DNA of 64,000 nucleotides from Rhodoferax antarcticus ANT.BR (GTDB lineage Bacteria > Pseudomonadota > Gammaproteobacteria > Burkholderiales > Burkholderiaceae_C): positions 248,001 through 312,000 of the forward strand of contig NZ_MSYM01000018.1 of the NCBI RefSeq assembly GCF_001938565.1, given 5' to 3'. The translations under genes were made by a program, and so were the position numbers. The notes under the pieces were generated by a model that was given only the letters and a program-made list of their open reading frames with translations, was not told where the DNA came from and did no database searches. This document shows, piece by piece, positions 36,191 through 47,119 of this stretch. Position 1 is the first letter of the stretch; the number at the start of each line of letters is the position of its first letter.

Positions 36191-39075
36191 CCACTCAAAC
36201 TGATTACCGCAGCACCCTGAACCTGCCCGACACCCCGTTTCCCATGCGCGGCGACCTGCCCAAGCGCGAGCCGGTGTGGGTCAAGTCCTGGGAAGACCAG
36301 GGGCTGTACCAAAAGCTGCGCGACGCACGCCAAGGCGCCCCGCTGTTTGTGCTGCACGACGGCCCGCCTTATGCCAACGGCCAGATTCACATGGGCCATG
36401 CGGTCAACAAGATTCTGAAAGACATGATCGTCAAGGCGCGCCAGCTCAAGGGCATGGACGCGGTCTACATCCCCGGCTGGGACTGCCACGGCCTGCCGAT
36501 CGAGAACGCCATCGAGAAAAAGTATGGCCGCAACCTGGCCCGTGACGAGATGCAGGCCAAAAGCCGCGCTTTTGCGGTCAAGCAGATCGCGCTGCAAATG
36601 GCCGACTTCAAGCGCCTGGGTGTGCTGGGCGACTGGGACCACCCCTACCTGACCATGGCTTTCAAGACCGAAGCCAATGAAATCCGCGCCTTCAAGCGCG
36701 TGGTGGAACGCGGTTTTGTCTATCGCGGCCTGAAACCCGTGTACTGGTGTTTTGACTGCGGCTCCAGCTTGGCCGAGTTCGAGATCGAATACGCCGACAA
36801 AAAGTCGCAAACGCTGGATGTTGGCTTTTTGTGCGCTGAACCCGCCAAACTCGCCGCTGTGTTTGGGCTAGCTGCTATTGAAAAGCAAGCCTTTGCGGTT
36901 ATCTGGACGACCACCGCCTGGACCATCCCCGCCAACCAGGCGCTCAATCTGAACCCCGATCTGACCTATGCGCTGGTCGATACCGAGCGCGGCCTGCTGG
37001 TGCTGGCCGAGAGTTTGGTTGAAAAATGCATGGTGCGTTTCGGCCTGAGCGGCAAGGTGCTGGCCACCACGCTGGGCAAAAACCTGGCTGGCCTGAATTT
37101 CAAACACCCGCTGGCCCATGTGAACCCAGGTTACGACCGACTCAGCCCGATTTATCTGGCCGACTACGCCACGGCTGACGACGGCACCGGCGTGGTGCAC
37201 AGCGCACCCGCCTATGGGGTAGAGGATTTCAACAGCTGCGTCTCTCATGGCATGGCCTATGACGACATCTTGAACCCGGTGCAAGGCAATGGCGTTTTTG
37301 ATGCCGAACTGCCGCTGTTTGGCGGCCAACACATCTGGAAAGCCTGCCCGGTCATCATCAACGCGCTGCGCGAGGCGGGCCGACTGTTTGCCACCGAGAA
37401 CATCGTGCACAGCTACCCGCACTGCTGGCGCCACAAGACGCCGGTAATCTACCGCGCGGCTGCGCAGTGGTTCATCCGCATGGACGAAGGTGTGGGCATT
37501 TTTACCAAGGATAAAGCGCCGCTAACCCTTAGGCAGACTGCACTGGCTGCTATTGAAAAGACAGCGTTTTACCCCGAGAACGGCAAGGTGCGCCTGCGCG
37601 ACATGATTGCCGGGCGGCCCGATTGGTGCATCAGCCGCCAGCGCAGCTGGGGCGTGCCGCTGCCGTTTTTCCTGAACAAAGACAGCGGCGAACTGCATCC
37701 AAAAACCATGGCCATTCTCGACATCGCCGCCGATATGGTCGAACAGGGCGGCATCGAAGCCTGGAGCAAAGCCACCAAAGCCGAGATTCTGGCGAAAGTC
37801 GGTTGCGAGGCCGATGCAGACGCTTACACCAAGAGCAGCGACATTCTGGAGGTCTGGTTTGACTCCGGCACCACCCACACCACCGTGCTGCGTGGCTCGC
37901 ACAAGGGCTGCGGCCATGACGTCATCGACCCGGCCACCGGCCAAAGCGGCCCCGAAGCTGACCTGTACTTGGAAGGCCACGACCAGCACCGCGGCTGGTT
38001 CCATTCCAGCTTGCTGACCGCCTGCGCCATGTACGACCGTGCACCATATCAGGGCATCCTGACGCATGGTTTCACCGTGGACAGCAAGGGCCACAAGATG
38101 AGCAAGAGCGCCGGTAACGGCGTCGACCCGCAGGAAACCAGCAAGAAGCTCGGTGCCGAAATCATTCGGCTTTGGGTCGCCTCCAGCGACTACTCTGGCG
38201 ACATTGCCGGTGACGAAAAAATTCTGGCGCGCGTGGTGGACATTTACCGGCGCGTGCGCAACACGCTCAAGTTCCTGCTGGCCAACACGCACGACTTTGA
38301 CCCAGCCACCGACAGCGTTGCGCTTGACCAAATGGTCGAAATTGACCGCTACGCCCTGAGCCGCGCTGCCCAATTGCAAGCTGAAGTGCTGGCGCACTAT
38401 GAGGTGTACGAATTTCACCCGGTGGTGGCCAAGCTGCAGATTTACTGCAGTGAAGACCTGGGCTCGTTCTACCTGGACGTGCTCAAAGACCGGCTCTACA
38501 CCACCGGTGCCCACTCGCTGGCCCGGCGCAGCGCACAAACCGCGCTGTGGCAAATCACGCAAGCGTTTGTGCACTGGATGTCACCTTTCCTGAGCTTCAC
38601 CGCCGAAGAGGCTTGGGCCGTGCTGGGTGCGCAAGGCAAAACGCCTGTAGCCACCCGCGACTCGATCTTCATGGACACCTACAGCACGCTGGCCCCGGCT
38701 GACGACGCGCTGCTGGCCAAGTGGGCCCGCATCCGCGAGATCCGTGACCTGGTCAACAAAGACATTGAGGTGCTGCGCGCCAACGGCTTGGTGGGTTCAT
38801 CCTTGCAAGCCGAGGTGGAGCTCACCGTGGCTGCGGATGACTTCGCGCTGCTGAGCAGTCTGGGGGCGGATCTGAAGTTCGTCTTCATTACGTCCGCTAT
38901 TGATATGATAGCTGGTGACGCTTTATCCATAAGGGCTAGCGCCTCTAAAGGCATTAAATGCGAGCGTTGCTGGCATTACAGCGACGCCATCGGTAGCGAC
39001 GCCGCTCACCCCACCTTGTGCCCGCGCTGCAGCAGCAACCTGTTTGGCAGCGGTGAAACCCGGATCTTTGTCTGA
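36187..39075 (+). CDS. ileS: isoleucyl-tRNA synthetase
   Basis: Class I synthetase of 962 residues. The HIGH-type motif lies in [17 protein letters not shown] near residue 66, KMSKS is at 637-641, and the editing domain lies between them. The C-terminal zinc-binding region is [12 protein letters not shown]...[13 protein letters not shown] 36187 overlaps the ribF stop; the longer upstream frame is ribF read-through. Codons 908-919 ([12 protein letters not shown]) come from an in-frame copy of the dispersed repeat, lying just before the zinc domain in a segment that is variable in the family. Confidence 0.97.
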   Translation: MTTQTDYRSTLNLPDTPFPMRGDLPKREPVWVKSWEDQGLYQKLRDARQGAPLFVLHDGPPYANGQIHMGHAVNKILKDMIVKARQLKGMDAVYIPGWDCHGLPIENAIEKKYGRNLARDEMQAKSRAFAVKQIALQMADFKRLGVLGDWDHPYLTMAFKTEANEIRAFKRVVERGFVYRGLKPVYWCFDCGSSLAEFEIEYADKKSQTLDVGFLCAEPAKLAAVFGLAAIEKQAFAVIWTTTAWTIPANQALNLNPDLTYALVDTERGLLVLAESLVEKCMVRFGLSGKVLATTLGKNLAGLNFKHPLAHVNPGYDRLSPIYLADYATADDGTGVVHSAPAYGVEDFNSCVSHGMAYDDILNPVQGNGVFDAELPLFGGQHIWKACPVIINALREAGRLFATENIVHSYPHCWRHKTPVIYRAAAQWFIRMDEGVGIFTKDKAPLTLRQTALAAIEKTAFYPENGKVRLRDMIAGRPDWCISRQRSWGVPLPFFLNKDSGELHPKTMAILDIAADMVEQGGIEAWSKATKAEILAKVGCEADADAYTKSSDILEVWFDSGTTHTTVLRGSHKGCGHDVIDPATGQSGPEADLYLEGHDQHRGWFHSSLLTACAMYDRAPYQGILTHGFTVDSKGHKMSKSAGNGVDPQETSKKLGAEIIRLWVASSDYSGDIAGDEKILARVVDIYRRVRNTLKFLLANTHDFDPATDSVALDQMVEIDRYALSRAAQLQAEVLAHYEVYEFHPVVAKLQIYCSEDLGSFYLDVLKDRLYTTGAHSLARRSAQTALWQITQAFVHWMSPFLSFTAEEAWAVLGAQGKTPVATRDSIFMDTYSTLAPADDALLAKWARIREIRDLVNKDIEVLRANGLVGSSLQAEVELTVAADDFALLSSLGADLKFVFITSAIDMIAGDALSIRASASKGIKCERCWHYSDAIGSDAAHPTLCPRCSSNLFGSGETRIFV
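38908..38943 (+). repeat. dispersed repeat inside ileS
   Basis: Plus-oriented copy, ATAGCTGGTGACGCTTTA then TCCATAAGGGCTAGCGCC. It is read in the only open plus frame (ATA GCT ...), adding codons without a stop. Confidence 0.85.
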
Positions 39076-39605
39076 TGGCGGGCAAACGGCGCGCGGGTGC
39101 CACCCGATCCAAAAGCATTTTTTCCAACAGTTCGGGCGGTATGCTGCCTTGGCTGGCGCTGGCGCTCATCATCATCTTGTTGGATCAGTTCACCAAGGTG
39201 CTGATCCTGGGCTACTACGAGTATGGTGACAGCACCCGCATCACCAGCTTTTTCAATCTGGTGCGGGTGCACAACCACGGCGCGGCGTTTTCGTTTTTGG
39301 CTTCCGCAGGCGGCTGGCAGCGCTGGCTCTTCACCGGCATTGGTGTGGGTGCCGCGGTGCTGATCGTCTGGCTGCTCAAAAGCCACCCCGGCCAAAAGCT
39401 GTTTGCGCTGGCGCTGGCCTGCATTCTGGGCGGCGCCATAGGTAACGTGATTGACCGCGTGCTGTACGGCTATGTGGTTGATTTTTTAGACTTTTACTGG
39501 AAGGGCTGGCACTTTCCGGCCTTCAACGTGGCCGACAGCGCCATCACCATCGGTGCCACGCTGTTGATTCTGGATGAGCTGCTGCGCGTGCGCCGTGGCC
39601 GCTAA
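39075..39605 (+). CDS. lspA: lipoprotein signal peptidase II
   Basis: A 176-residue inner-membrane aspartyl protease that cleaves lipoprotein signal peptides. Four membrane helices are visible. The conserved motifs are [15 protein letters not shown] and the catalytic pair in GNVIDR and [11 protein letters not shown]. Its ATG overlaps the last base of ileS. The N-terminal 20 residues are basic and longer than in E. coli. Confidence 0.95.
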   Translation: MAGKRRAGATRSKSIFSNSSGGMLPWLALALIIILLDQFTKVLILGYYEYGDSTRITSFFNLVRVHNHGAAFSFLASAGGWQRWLFTGIGVGAAVLIVWLLKSHPGQKLFALALACILGGAIGNVIDRVLYGYVVDFLDFYWKGWHFPAFNVADSAITIGATLLILDELLRVRRGR

Positions 39606-39625
39606 GCCGCCATCAGGCACCTGAC

Positions 39626-41314
39626 GTGACGCACCTGCTGAACCTGCTGGCCGCCATTGCCCTGCTGGTCTGGGGCACTCATTTGGTGCGCAAAGACACG
39701 CTGCGGGTGCTCGGCGCGAATCTGCGCAAGATTCTGGCGCAAAGTGTCGGCAACCGTTTCACCGCTGCCATGTCGGGCGTGGGTGTCACCGCGCTGCTGC
39801 AGTCCAGCACCGCCACCGCGCTGATCATCTCGGCGTTTGTTGCTCAGGGCCTGATGACGCTGACCTCGGCGCTGGCGGTGATGCTCGGTGCTGACCTGGG
39901 CACCAGCCTGATGGCGCTGCTGTTCTCGCGGGATTTGTCCTGGCTGTCGCCCCTGTTTATCTTTGTCGGCGTGGTGCTGTTCATTGCCAAACAAAGCACC
40001 ACCGCCGGTTATGTCGGGCGCATTCTGATCGGCCTGGGGCTGATGCTGCTGGCGCTAAGCCTGGTGCGCGCCTCAGCCAATGAGCTGACCCAGTCCGAAG
40101 CCGTGCGCGCCCTGCTGGCTTCGCTGAGCAGCGACCGACTGCTGGAAATCACCCTGGGTGCGGTGCTCTCGGTGCTGAGCTACTCCAGTCTGGCCATCGT
40201 GCTGCTGATTGCCACCCTGGCCAACAGCCAGGTGGTGACGGTGGATGTGGCACTCGGCCTGGTGCTGGGCGCCAACCTGGGCAGTGGCTTGCTGGCAGTG
40301 ATTACCACATTGCGGTCTCCGGTAGAGGCGCGTCAGGTGCCGCTGGGCAACCTGGTCTTCAAGGTCTTGGGCGTGGCGTTGATGTTGCCTGGCGTCGATT
40401 TGTGGCTCCGCTATGTGGGCCCCTATGTGCACGACGCCGCCAACATGGTGGTGCTATTTCACTTTACCTTCAATGCGCTGGCGGCCATGTGCCTCATTGG
40501 CGTGACGCAATGGGTGGCGCGCTGGGTGAAATATTTGCTGCCGGTACCGCAGAACAACACCATCAATGGGCGCCAACGCCATCTGGACCCCTCCGCGCTG
40601 GCTACACCCTCAGTGGCGCTGAGCTGTGCGGTGCGTGAGGCCATGCACCAAGCCGATGTGGTGGAAACCATGCTGCGCGGCGTGCTCGACGTGATCAAGA
40701 ACAACGATCTGGCGCTGGCCCAATCGCTGCAAAAAATGGACGATACGGTCGACCGGTTGCACTCAGATATCAAGTACTACCTGACCCGAATCTCGCGCGA
40801 AGCCCTTAATGAGAAGGAAGGCCAGCGCTGGGCCGACATCATCAGCTTCACCATCAATATGGAACAGATCGGTGACATCGTTGAGCGCATCCTGGCAGAC
40901 ATTGAGGTCAAGAAAATCCGCTCCGGACGGGAGTTTTCGCAGGCCGGCATGGCCGAGATCTCCGAGATGCATGCCAACCTAGTCAACAATCTGCGCCTAG
41001 GGATGAGCGTGTTTTTGACCGATGATCCGCGTGACGCGATCAAGCTGCTCGAAGAAAAAACCCGCTTTCGCGATCTGGAACTGAAATACGCCAATAACCA
41101 CATCAACCGGCTGAGCGACAAGTCGCTGCACAGCATGGAAACCAGCTCGCTGCACCTGGACCTGATCAGCGAACTCAAACGCGCCAACTCGCTGATCTGC
41201 GCCATCGCCTACCCGATTCTGGAGAACTCCGGCGTGCTGGCACCCAACCGACTGCGCCAGCAAGCGCTGCCAGAGCTCGCGCCTGACGGCCCGGCGTCTG
41301 CGCAGTCCCGATGA
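39626..41314 (+). CDS. Na/Pi-cotransporter family protein with PhoU-like domain
   Basis: A 562-residue protein. The N-terminal two thirds has two NptA/PNaS repeats with [20 protein letters not shown] and a related [12 protein letters not shown] stretch between about eight hydrophobic helices. The C-terminal third (about 330-540) is PhoU-like and helical. It is likely to move phosphate with sodium or regulate phosphate efflux. It begins with GTG 39626, 20 bp after lspA, and overlaps miaA by 4 nt. Confidence 0.88.
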   Translation: MTHLLNLLAAIALLVWGTHLVRKDTLRVLGANLRKILAQSVGNRFTAAMSGVGVTALLQSSTATALIISAFVAQGLMTLTSALAVMLGADLGTSLMALLFSRDLSWLSPLFIFVGVVLFIAKQSTTAGYVGRILIGLGLMLLALSLVRASANELTQSEAVRALLASLSSDRLLEITLGAVLSVLSYSSLAIVLLIATLANSQVVTVDVALGLVLGANLGSGLLAVITTLRSPVEARQVPLGNLVFKVLGVALMLPGVDLWLRYVGPYVHDAANMVVLFHFTFNALAAMCLIGVTQWVARWVKYLLPVPQNNTINGRQRHLDPSALATPSVALSCAVREAMHQADVVETMLRGVLDVIKNNDLALAQSLQKMDDTVDRLHSDIKYYLTRISREALNEKEGQRWADIISFTINMEQIGDIVERILADIEVKKIRSGREFSQAGMAEISEMHANLVNNLRLGMSVFLTDDPRDAIKLLEEKTRFRDLELKYANNHINRLSDKSLHSMETSSLHLDLISELKRANSLICAIAYPILENSGVLAPNRLRQQALPELAPDGPASAQSR

Positions 41315-42441
41315 GCGCCACTGCGCCGCAGGCCGGGCAGACCACCGCTGCGTCGTCCTTGCCATCCTTGGCGTCTTCACCGTCCCCACTGCCCTTACCG
41401 CACTCACCGCACTCAACACCCTCGCCGCCTTTGCCCCGTTACCTGGCTCTGGCTGGCCCAACTGCCTCGGGCAAGACGGCGGCGGCGCTGACCATTGCGA
41501 GGCAGCATCCGGTGGAAATCATCAGTGTCGACTCTGCGCTGGTCTACTGTGGCATGGACATCGGCACCGCCAAGCCCAGCGCCGCTGAACTGGCCGCCGC
41601 GGCGCACCATCTGATCAACATCCGCGACCCGCTCAACGCCTACAGCGCCGCAGACTTTGTGGCGGACGCCACCCGGTTGATGCATGAGATCAGCGCACGC
41701 GGCAACCTGCCACTGCTGGTGGGCGGCACCATGCTGTATTTCAAAGCGCTGCGCCACGGCCTAGACGACATGCCCAAGGCTGACGCGGCCACGCGAGCGC
41801 ACATCGAGATTGAGGCCGCACAACGCGGCTGGCCCGCATTGCACGCCGACCTAGCGCTGGTAGACCCTTTCACCGCCGCGCGTCTGGCACCCAACGACTC
41901 GCAACGCATCTCCCGCGCGCTGGAGGTTTACCGCCTCACCGGTCAGCCCTTAGCGAGCTTTCATACTACAAAAAAAGAAGCTACTGGCGCTTATCCCATA
42001 AGGGCTAGAGGCCAAAAAGATGCATCAACCCCAGCAGATGCCCTGCTGATCTCGCTGGAGCCGCTAGACCGCGCCTGGTTGCACCAACGCATCGCCCAGC
42101 GGTTCGATGCCATGCTGGCCAATGGCTTTCTGGACGAAGTCACGGCCCTGCGTGCACGCGGCGACCTGCACCCGGACCTGCCCGCCATGCGCTGTGTCGG
42201 CTACCGCCAGGCTTGGGCGTATCTGGACGCGCTGCAGGCCCCAGGTGCCAACCCAGCGCAGCGCTTGAACGATCTGCGCGAACAAGGCATCGCCGCCACC
42301 CGCCAGCTCGCCAAACGCCAGATCACCTGGCTGCGCAGCACCCCCGAACGCCGTGTGGTGGCCTGTGATGCGCCCGATGCGCTGGCCCAGGTGCTGGCGC
42401 TGGCCAATGCGTTTTGCAGCCATCTTCAACGCACCCGCTAA
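41311..42441 (+). CDS. miaA: tRNA dimethylallyltransferase
   Basis: Adds the isopentenyl group to A37 of tRNAs reading UNN codons. The P-loop [15 protein letters not shown] is near residue 50, preceded by an unusual Ser/Pro-rich N-terminal extension of about 40 residues. The motifs [17 protein letters not shown] and [12 protein letters not shown] and the C-terminal [14 protein letters not shown] are intact. Residues 223-234 ([12 protein letters not shown]) are encoded by an in-frame dispersed repeat. At 376 residues it is longer than the usual 310-320. A diverged copy of its last 22 codons lies at 51059. Confidence 0.96.
   Translation: MSATAPQAGQTTAASSLPSLASSPSPLPLPHSPHSTPSPPLPRYLALAGPTASGKTAAALTIARQHPVEIISVDSALVYCGMDIGTAKPSAAELAAAAHHLINIRDPLNAYSAADFVADATRLMHEISARGNLPLLVGGTMLYFKALRHGLDDMPKADAATRAHIEIEAAQRGWPALHADLALVDPFTAARLAPNDSQRISRALEVYRLTGQPLASFHTTKKEATGAYPIRARGQKDASTPADALLISLEPLDRAWLHQRIAQRFDAMLANGFLDEVTALRARGDLHPDLPAMRCVGYRQAWAYLDALQAPGANPAQRLNDLREQGIAATRQLAKRQITWLRSTPERRVVACDAPDALAQVLALANAFCSHLQRTR
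41977..42013 (+). repeat. dispersed repeat inside miaA
   Basis: The best match to the consensus: GAAGCTACTGGCGCTTAT, CCC, ATAAGGGCTAGAGGCC. Flanked by A-rich tracts on both sides and read in the only stop-free plus frame. Confidence 0.9.
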
Positions 42442-42459
42442 GCAAACGGTTTGGTCCCA

Positions 42460-43770
42460 GCGAGATGGCGCGCAGCACCGTGCAAGACACCGGCCCGGGC
42501 CTGACGGCCGCCGAGATCGACCAGATTTTCGAGCCGTTCGCCCGCGGCGGCGGTAGCGCTCTGGCGGGCGCCAGCACCGCGCCGGCGCACTCTGGTGGTG
42601 GACAACGCGAAGGCCGAGCGCGAACTGCTGGTGCAACTGCTGGCACCCCGGGGCTTTGAGTTGCGCCAGGCCTGCAGCGGGCATGATGCGCTCGACCTGC
42701 TGGCCACTGGCTACCGGCCCGACGCCCTGTTGCTGGACTTGTCCATGCCGGGCATCGACGGCTGGGAAACCTTGCGGCGCTTGCGCCAGATGCCGCTGCA
42801 CGGCCTGCGCTGCGCCAGCGTGTCGGCCAATGCCCTGGACAAGGGGCTGGAGCGCGCGCTGGCGCTGGTGTGGCTCGATGCGGCGCCTGCGGCCATGCCC
42901 CCGCCTATCGCCCCGGCCGCCCTGGCAACGGCTTTGTCCTTTCCGGGCGGCGCGGCGTTGGCGGCGTTGCAGCAGAGCGTGGCACTGGGCTACTACCAGG
43001 GCATCCTGAATGCGCTGGACGAGATTGAGCGCGACCAGCCCGACAACCTGGCCGTGCTGCACGATGCGCTGGACGAATCGGGCTACACCGTGCTGGTGGC
43101 CACGCGCGGCGATGCGGCGCTGCAACGCGCCGCGCAGGCACTGCCCGACATCGTGCTGCTGGACGCCCTGATGCCGGGCATGGACGGCTTTGAGGTGGCG
43201 CGGCGCCTCAAGGCGATGGCGCAGACGGCACACACATCCAGATCATCTTCATGACCGGGCTGACCGAGACCGAACACTTGGTGGCGGCGCTGGAGGTCGG
43301 CGGCGTGGACGACGTGACCAAGCCGATCAAGCCCAAGGAAGTGCTGGCGCGCATGAACGTGCACCCGCAAGGCGCACGCCGCGCCTGCCAGGAAGTACGC
43401 CAGGCCGGGCAGGCGCGCAATGCACTGGATGCCTTTGGCTACGCCAGCACCTGCCCGATCTGGCCAGACTGGCCCAGCAGCTGGAGCCGCCGCGGCTGAA
43501 CGTGCAGCAGGATGCGCGCTACCTGGGTTTTCGGTTGCACCGCCAGACCGGCGACGGCGAGGGCGCCGGCGACTGGCTGATCGTGATGCGCGAGGTGTCT
43601 GACGCCGCCGTGATGGCCTGCCTGGGCTTGGGCTTTCGGCTCACAGCACGCGAGGCCGAGGTGCTGTACTGGCTGGTCAAGGGCAAGACCAACCGCGACA
43701 TCGGCGAGATTCTGGGCAGCAGCCCGGCCACGGTAGAAAAACACCTGGACACGCGAGGGAGACATCAGCC
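42460..43770 (+). pseudogene. hybrid histidine kinase/response regulator with LuxR HTH, multiply frameshifted
   Basis: Pieces of one signalling protein appear in order but in different frames. They are a kinase ATP-binding end (DTGPGLTAAEIDQIFEPFAR, to about 42545), then a receiver (VDNAKAERELL, Asp in DALLLDLSMPGIDGWE) and a second receiver (DIVLLDALMPGMDGFE, to about 43225). After a shift come IFMTGLTETEHLVAAL and DDVTKPIKPKEVLARM. After another shift comes a LuxR-type HTH (LTAREAEVLYWLVKGKTNRD). At least three frame changes, and the kinase body is missing. It may once have controlled the adjacent nitrogen-type loci; that is inference. Confidence 0.8.
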
Positions 43771-43780
43771 GCCAGCGACG

Positions 43781-43796
43781 TGGCACAGTTTTTGCA
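43781..43796 (+). promoter_or_regulatory. sigma-54 promoter of the Anbu operon
   Basis: TGGCAC-AGTTT-TTGCA matches the -24/-12 consensus, with the invariant GG and GC separated by exactly 10 bases. It lies 30 bp before the first gene's ATG, leaving room for a start site near 43807 and an RBS (CGGAG). Confidence 0.85.
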
Positions 43797-43826
43797 TAAC
43801 AAAAGGTTCTAGCCCACGGAGTTCCC

Positions 43827-45254
43827 ATGCACGCATTGACCTTACCCGCTGCGAACCATTACGACGAGATGTTGCTGCCCAGTGGCGCCATCCGGCCGCA
43901 TTACCAATCCTTTGCTAACTGGCTGCAGGCGCAAACGCCCCAGGCGCTGGCCAAAAAGCGCACCGAAGCCAATTTGTTGTTTCACCGGGTCGGCATCACC
44001 TTTGCCGTGCATGGCGACGAGGCCGGTGCCGAGCGGCTGATTCCGTTTGACACGGTGCCGCGCATCGTGCCCTCGAACGAGTGGAAGATGCTGGAGGCGG
44101 GCCTGCGCCAGCGGGTGACGGCGCTCAACCGTTTCTTGTGGGACATCTACCACGACCACAACATCATCAAAGCCGGGCTGATTCCCGCCGAACAGGTGTT
44201 CGCCAACGCCCAGTACCAGCCGGCCATGCAGGGCCTGGACTTGCCGCACGGCATTTACGCCCATATCACCGGGGTCGATCTGATTCGCCATTCGGATGGG
44301 GGTTACCACGTGCTGGAAGACAACCTGCGCGTGCCCTCGGGCGTGAGCTACATGCTGGAAAACCGCAAGATGATGATGCGGCTGTTTCCCGAGTTGTTTG
44401 CCCATTACCCCGTTGCGCCGGTGGCGCATTACCCGACCTTGCTGCTGGAGACCCTGCGCCACTCCAGCGAAGCGCAAAACCCCACCGTGGTGGTGCTGAC
44501 ACCGGGGTCGTGCAATTCGGCCTATTTTGAGCACGCCTTTCTGGCCCAGCAAATGGGCGTCGAACTGGTCGAAGGACAAGACCTGTTTGTCAAAGACGAC
44601 TACCTCTATATGCGCACCACCGTCGGGGACCAACGGGTCGATGTGATCTACCGGCGCATTGAGGACGCCTTCCTTGATCCGCTGGCCTTCCACGCCGACT
44701 CCATGCTCGGTGTGCCCGGCCTGCTGTCGGTCTACAAGCAGGGCCACCTGATTTTGGCCAACGCCATTGGCACCGGCGTGGCCGACGACAAGTCAATTTA
44801 CCCCTACGTGCCCGACATGATCCGCTTCTACCTGGGCGAGGAGCCGATCCTGCACAACGTGCCGACTTGGCAATGCCGCAAGCCCGACGACCTGGCCCAT
44901 GTGCTGGAGCACATGGCCGAACTGGTGGTCAAGGAAGTGCATGGCGCGGGCGGCTACGGCATGTTGGTCGGGCCGGCCTCCACGGCGGCAGAAGTGACCG
45001 ACTTCAAAGAGCGGGTGCGCGCCAACCCCAGCAACTACATCGCCCAGCCCACGCTGTGCCTGTCGAGCTGCCCGACTTTTGTCGAGAGTGGCATTGCGCC
45101 GCGCCACATCGACCTGCGCCCGTTTGTGCTCAGTGGCCGCGAGGTCTCGATGGTCGCGGGCGGCCTGACGCGTGTGGCCTTGAAACAAAGCTCGTTGGTG
45201 GTTAATTCGTCCCAAGGTGGTGGCACCAAGGACACCTGGATTCTGGAGGCCTGA
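43827..45254 (+). CDS. circularly permuted ATP-grasp protein
   Basis: A 475-residue protein of the CP-ATPgrasp (DUF404/DUF407) family. Markers are RVTALNRFLWDIYHDHNIIK, DLIRHSDGGYHVLEDNLRVP and GGYGMLVGPAS, with the permuted ATP-grasp order. Family members are predicted peptide or amide ligases; no substrate is proven. It is first in a four-gene operon with alpha-E, transglutaminase-like and Anbu genes, an association seen in many Proteobacteria. It probably works with those proteins on a common peptide-like product. Confidence 0.9.
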   Translation: MHALTLPAANHYDEMLLPSGAIRPHYQSFANWLQAQTPQALAKKRTEANLLFHRVGITFAVHGDEAGAERLIPFDTVPRIVPSNEWKMLEAGLRQRVTALNRFLWDIYHDHNIIKAGLIPAEQVFANAQYQPAMQGLDLPHGIYAHITGVDLIRHSDGGYHVLEDNLRVPSGVSYMLENRKMMMRLFPELFAHYPVAPVAHYPTLLLETLRHSSEAQNPTVVVLTPGSCNSAYFEHAFLAQQMGVELVEGQDLFVKDDYLYMRTTVGDQRVDVIYRRIEDAFLDPLAFHADSMLGVPGLLSVYKQGHLILANAIGTGVADDKSIYPYVPDMIRFYLGEEPILHNVPTWQCRKPDDLAHVLEHMAELVVKEVHGAGGYGMLVGPASTAAEVTDFKERVRANPSNYIAQPTLCLSSCPTFVESGIAPRHIDLRPFVLSGREVSMVAGGLTRVALKQSSLVVNSSQGGGTKDTWILEA

Positions 45255-45255
45255 G

Positions 45256-46224
45256 ATGCTGTCACGTACCGCCGCCCAACTCTTTTGGATGAGCCGCTAC
45301 CTTGAGCGTGCTGAAAACCTGGTGCGTATGCTGGATGTCACGCACTCGCTGTCGCTGCTGCCGCAATCGCGCGGCGCCATGACCGAGTTCGCCGCGCCGC
45401 TGGCCGTCACCGGCACGTTGGACCCGTACATTGCGCAAAACCGCAAGCTCAATGGCGACGCGCTGTTTCACTACATGGCACTGGATCTGGAGAATCCGGC
45501 CTCGGTGCTGTCGTGCCTGAAGCTGGCGCGCGAAAACGCCCACGCCGTGCGCGGCAAAATCACCACCGAAATGTGGGAGGCAATCAACGCCAGTTGGCTC
45601 GAAGCGCGCGAAATGCCCAAGCTCGGTATCACCGATGTGTCGGGATTTTTTGACTGGATCAAAGAGCGCTCCCACCTGTTTCGCGGCGCCACCTTCGGCA
45701 CCTTGCAACGCAACGATGCCTACTGCTTTATCCGTTTAGGCACTTTCATCGAACGCGCAGACAACACGGCCCGCTTGCTGGATGTCAAATCCCAACTGAT
45801 CGAGCCGGCCGTCGCCGGTTTGGCCCCGGTGAATCTGCCGCAAGAAAGTGCCTCCGAGTTCTATGCCTGGAGCGCCCTGCTGCGCTCGCTGTCGGCCTTT
45901 GAGGCCTACCACGAGGTGTACCGCGATGCGCTGGATGGTCGCCGGGTCACGGAACTGCTGGTCTTGCGCCCCGACGTGCCGCGCAGCCTGCGCGCCTGCT
46001 GCGACGAAATACGCGCCATCCTGCCGGAAATCCAGGCCCTGCCAGGTTCCATGGACGCGGGCCGCGAGGTCAAGATGCTGGCGGGCAAGCTTGCGCTGAA
46101 GCTGGAATACGGCGTGATCGATGACATCCTGGACGCTGGCGTGCACCGCTGGTTGACCGAGTTTCTGGCCCAGTCGGCACATTTGGGCGAAGCCATTGGC
46201 AAGGCCTACCTCGAAGCCAACTGA
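45256..46224 (+). CDS. alpha-E domain protein (DUF403)
   Basis: A 322-residue all-helical protein starting MLSRTAAQLFWMSRYLERAE, the hallmark of the alpha-E family. Later conserved stretches are FIRLGTFIERADNTARLLDV and LRSLSAFEAYHEVYRD. It starts 1 nt after the ATP-grasp stop. In some genomes it is fused to the ATP-grasp protein, implying a complex. The longer open frame upstream is read-in. Confidence 0.9.
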   Translation: MLSRTAAQLFWMSRYLERAENLVRMLDVTHSLSLLPQSRGAMTEFAAPLAVTGTLDPYIAQNRKLNGDALFHYMALDLENPASVLSCLKLARENAHAVRGKITTEMWEAINASWLEAREMPKLGITDVSGFFDWIKERSHLFRGATFGTLQRNDAYCFIRLGTFIERADNTARLLDVKSQLIEPAVAGLAPVNLPQESASEFYAWSALLRSLSAFEAYHEVYRDALDGRRVTELLVLRPDVPRSLRACCDEIRAILPEIQALPGSMDAGREVKMLAGKLALKLEYGVIDDILDAGVHRWLTEFLAQSAHLGEAIGKAYLEAN

Positions 46225-46254
46225 GCCTGTTTTAGTTACCCACAAGGAAACGAG

Positions 46255-47061
46255 ATGCACCTGCTCATCGCCCACGAAACCGTTTACCGCTACGACCGAC
46301 TGCTCCAGCGCAGCACGCAGTACCTGCGCCTCACACCGCGCCCCGGCCACGGCTTGAAGGTGCTGTCCTGGCAGCTCACCCTGCCGGCACCGGCATCGCG
46401 CTGCCTCGACGCCTACGGCAACATCATGCATGTGCTGACGCTGGACCGGCCCACCAGTGAAATCCACCTGATGGCCCAGGGCGAGGTCGAGACCGACGAC
46501 AGTCGGCCCACGCCCGACCCCGAAGACGCATTGCCCGCGCAACTGTTCCTGCGCGATTCCACCCTGACGCGCGCAGACGCTGCGCTGCGCCAGTTTGCCC
46601 ACGGGCATACGGCGCAGGTGGCATCAGACCCGCTGGCGGGGTTGTTGCAAATGATGCAGGCGCTGGTCGTGGTCATGCCCTACACGCCGGGCACCACCGA
46701 CGCGGCCACCCCGGCGGCCGAAGCCTTTGCCAACAGAAACGGCGTTTGCCAGGACCACGCACAGGTTTTTGCCACCTGTGCGCGGCTGCTGGGCCTGCCA
46801 GCGCGTTACGTCAGCGGGTATCTGGCGGCCGATACCGAGCATGTGGCCAGCCACGCCTGGGCCGAAGTGCGCCTGCCCCAAGGCTGGCTGGGTTTTGACG
46901 TGTCCAACCAATGTCTGGCCGACGGACGCTACGTGCGCTTGGCCATCGGCGCCGACTATGCCGACGCCTGTCCGGTGCGCGGCATGCGTCTGGGCGGGGG
47001 CGTAGAGCACCTGCAAACAGCCGTGCAGGTCAGCCAAGGCGACAAAGGCGATGAACAGTGA
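46255..47061 (+). CDS. transglutaminase-like cysteine protease family protein
   Basis: A 268-residue protein. The N-terminal beta domain (HETVYRYDRLLQRSTQYLRL) precedes the transglutaminase core, with catalytic Cys in NGVCQDHAQVFATCARLLG near residue 164, His in SHAWAEVRLP near 201 and Asp in LGFDVSN. It would hydrolyse or form amide bonds. It follows the alpha-E gene by 30 bp and has no signal peptide, so cytoplasmic. Confidence 0.92.
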   Translation: MHLLIAHETVYRYDRLLQRSTQYLRLTPRPGHGLKVLSWQLTLPAPASRCLDAYGNIMHVLTLDRPTSEIHLMAQGEVETDDSRPTPDPEDALPAQLFLRDSTLTRADAALRQFAHGHTAQVASDPLAGLLQMMQALVVVMPYTPGTTDAATPAAEAFANRNGVCQDHAQVFATCARLLGLPARYVSGYLAADTEHVASHAWAEVRLPQGWLGFDVSNQCLADGRYVRLAIGADYADACPVRGMRLGGGVEHLQTAVQVSQGDKGDEQ

Positions 47062-47119
47062 GTCGGGCAAGAGATAATCCCGCCGATTCAACGCGCCTTC
47101 TCCTTCTTTCTCTCTCACC

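Noticed and set aside
36870-37562. Two GCTGCTATTGAAAAG stretches in ileS as extra copies of the dispersed repeat
   Set aside because: They match only the outer flank, and the encoded AAIEK region agrees with what the protein family often has at the second site, so chance or conservation explains them.
42064-43233. 389-codon minus-strand frame over the miaA end and the kinase/regulator pseudogene
   Set aside because: It has no recognisable motifs, and it lies antisense to identifiable MiaA and receiver-domain sequence.
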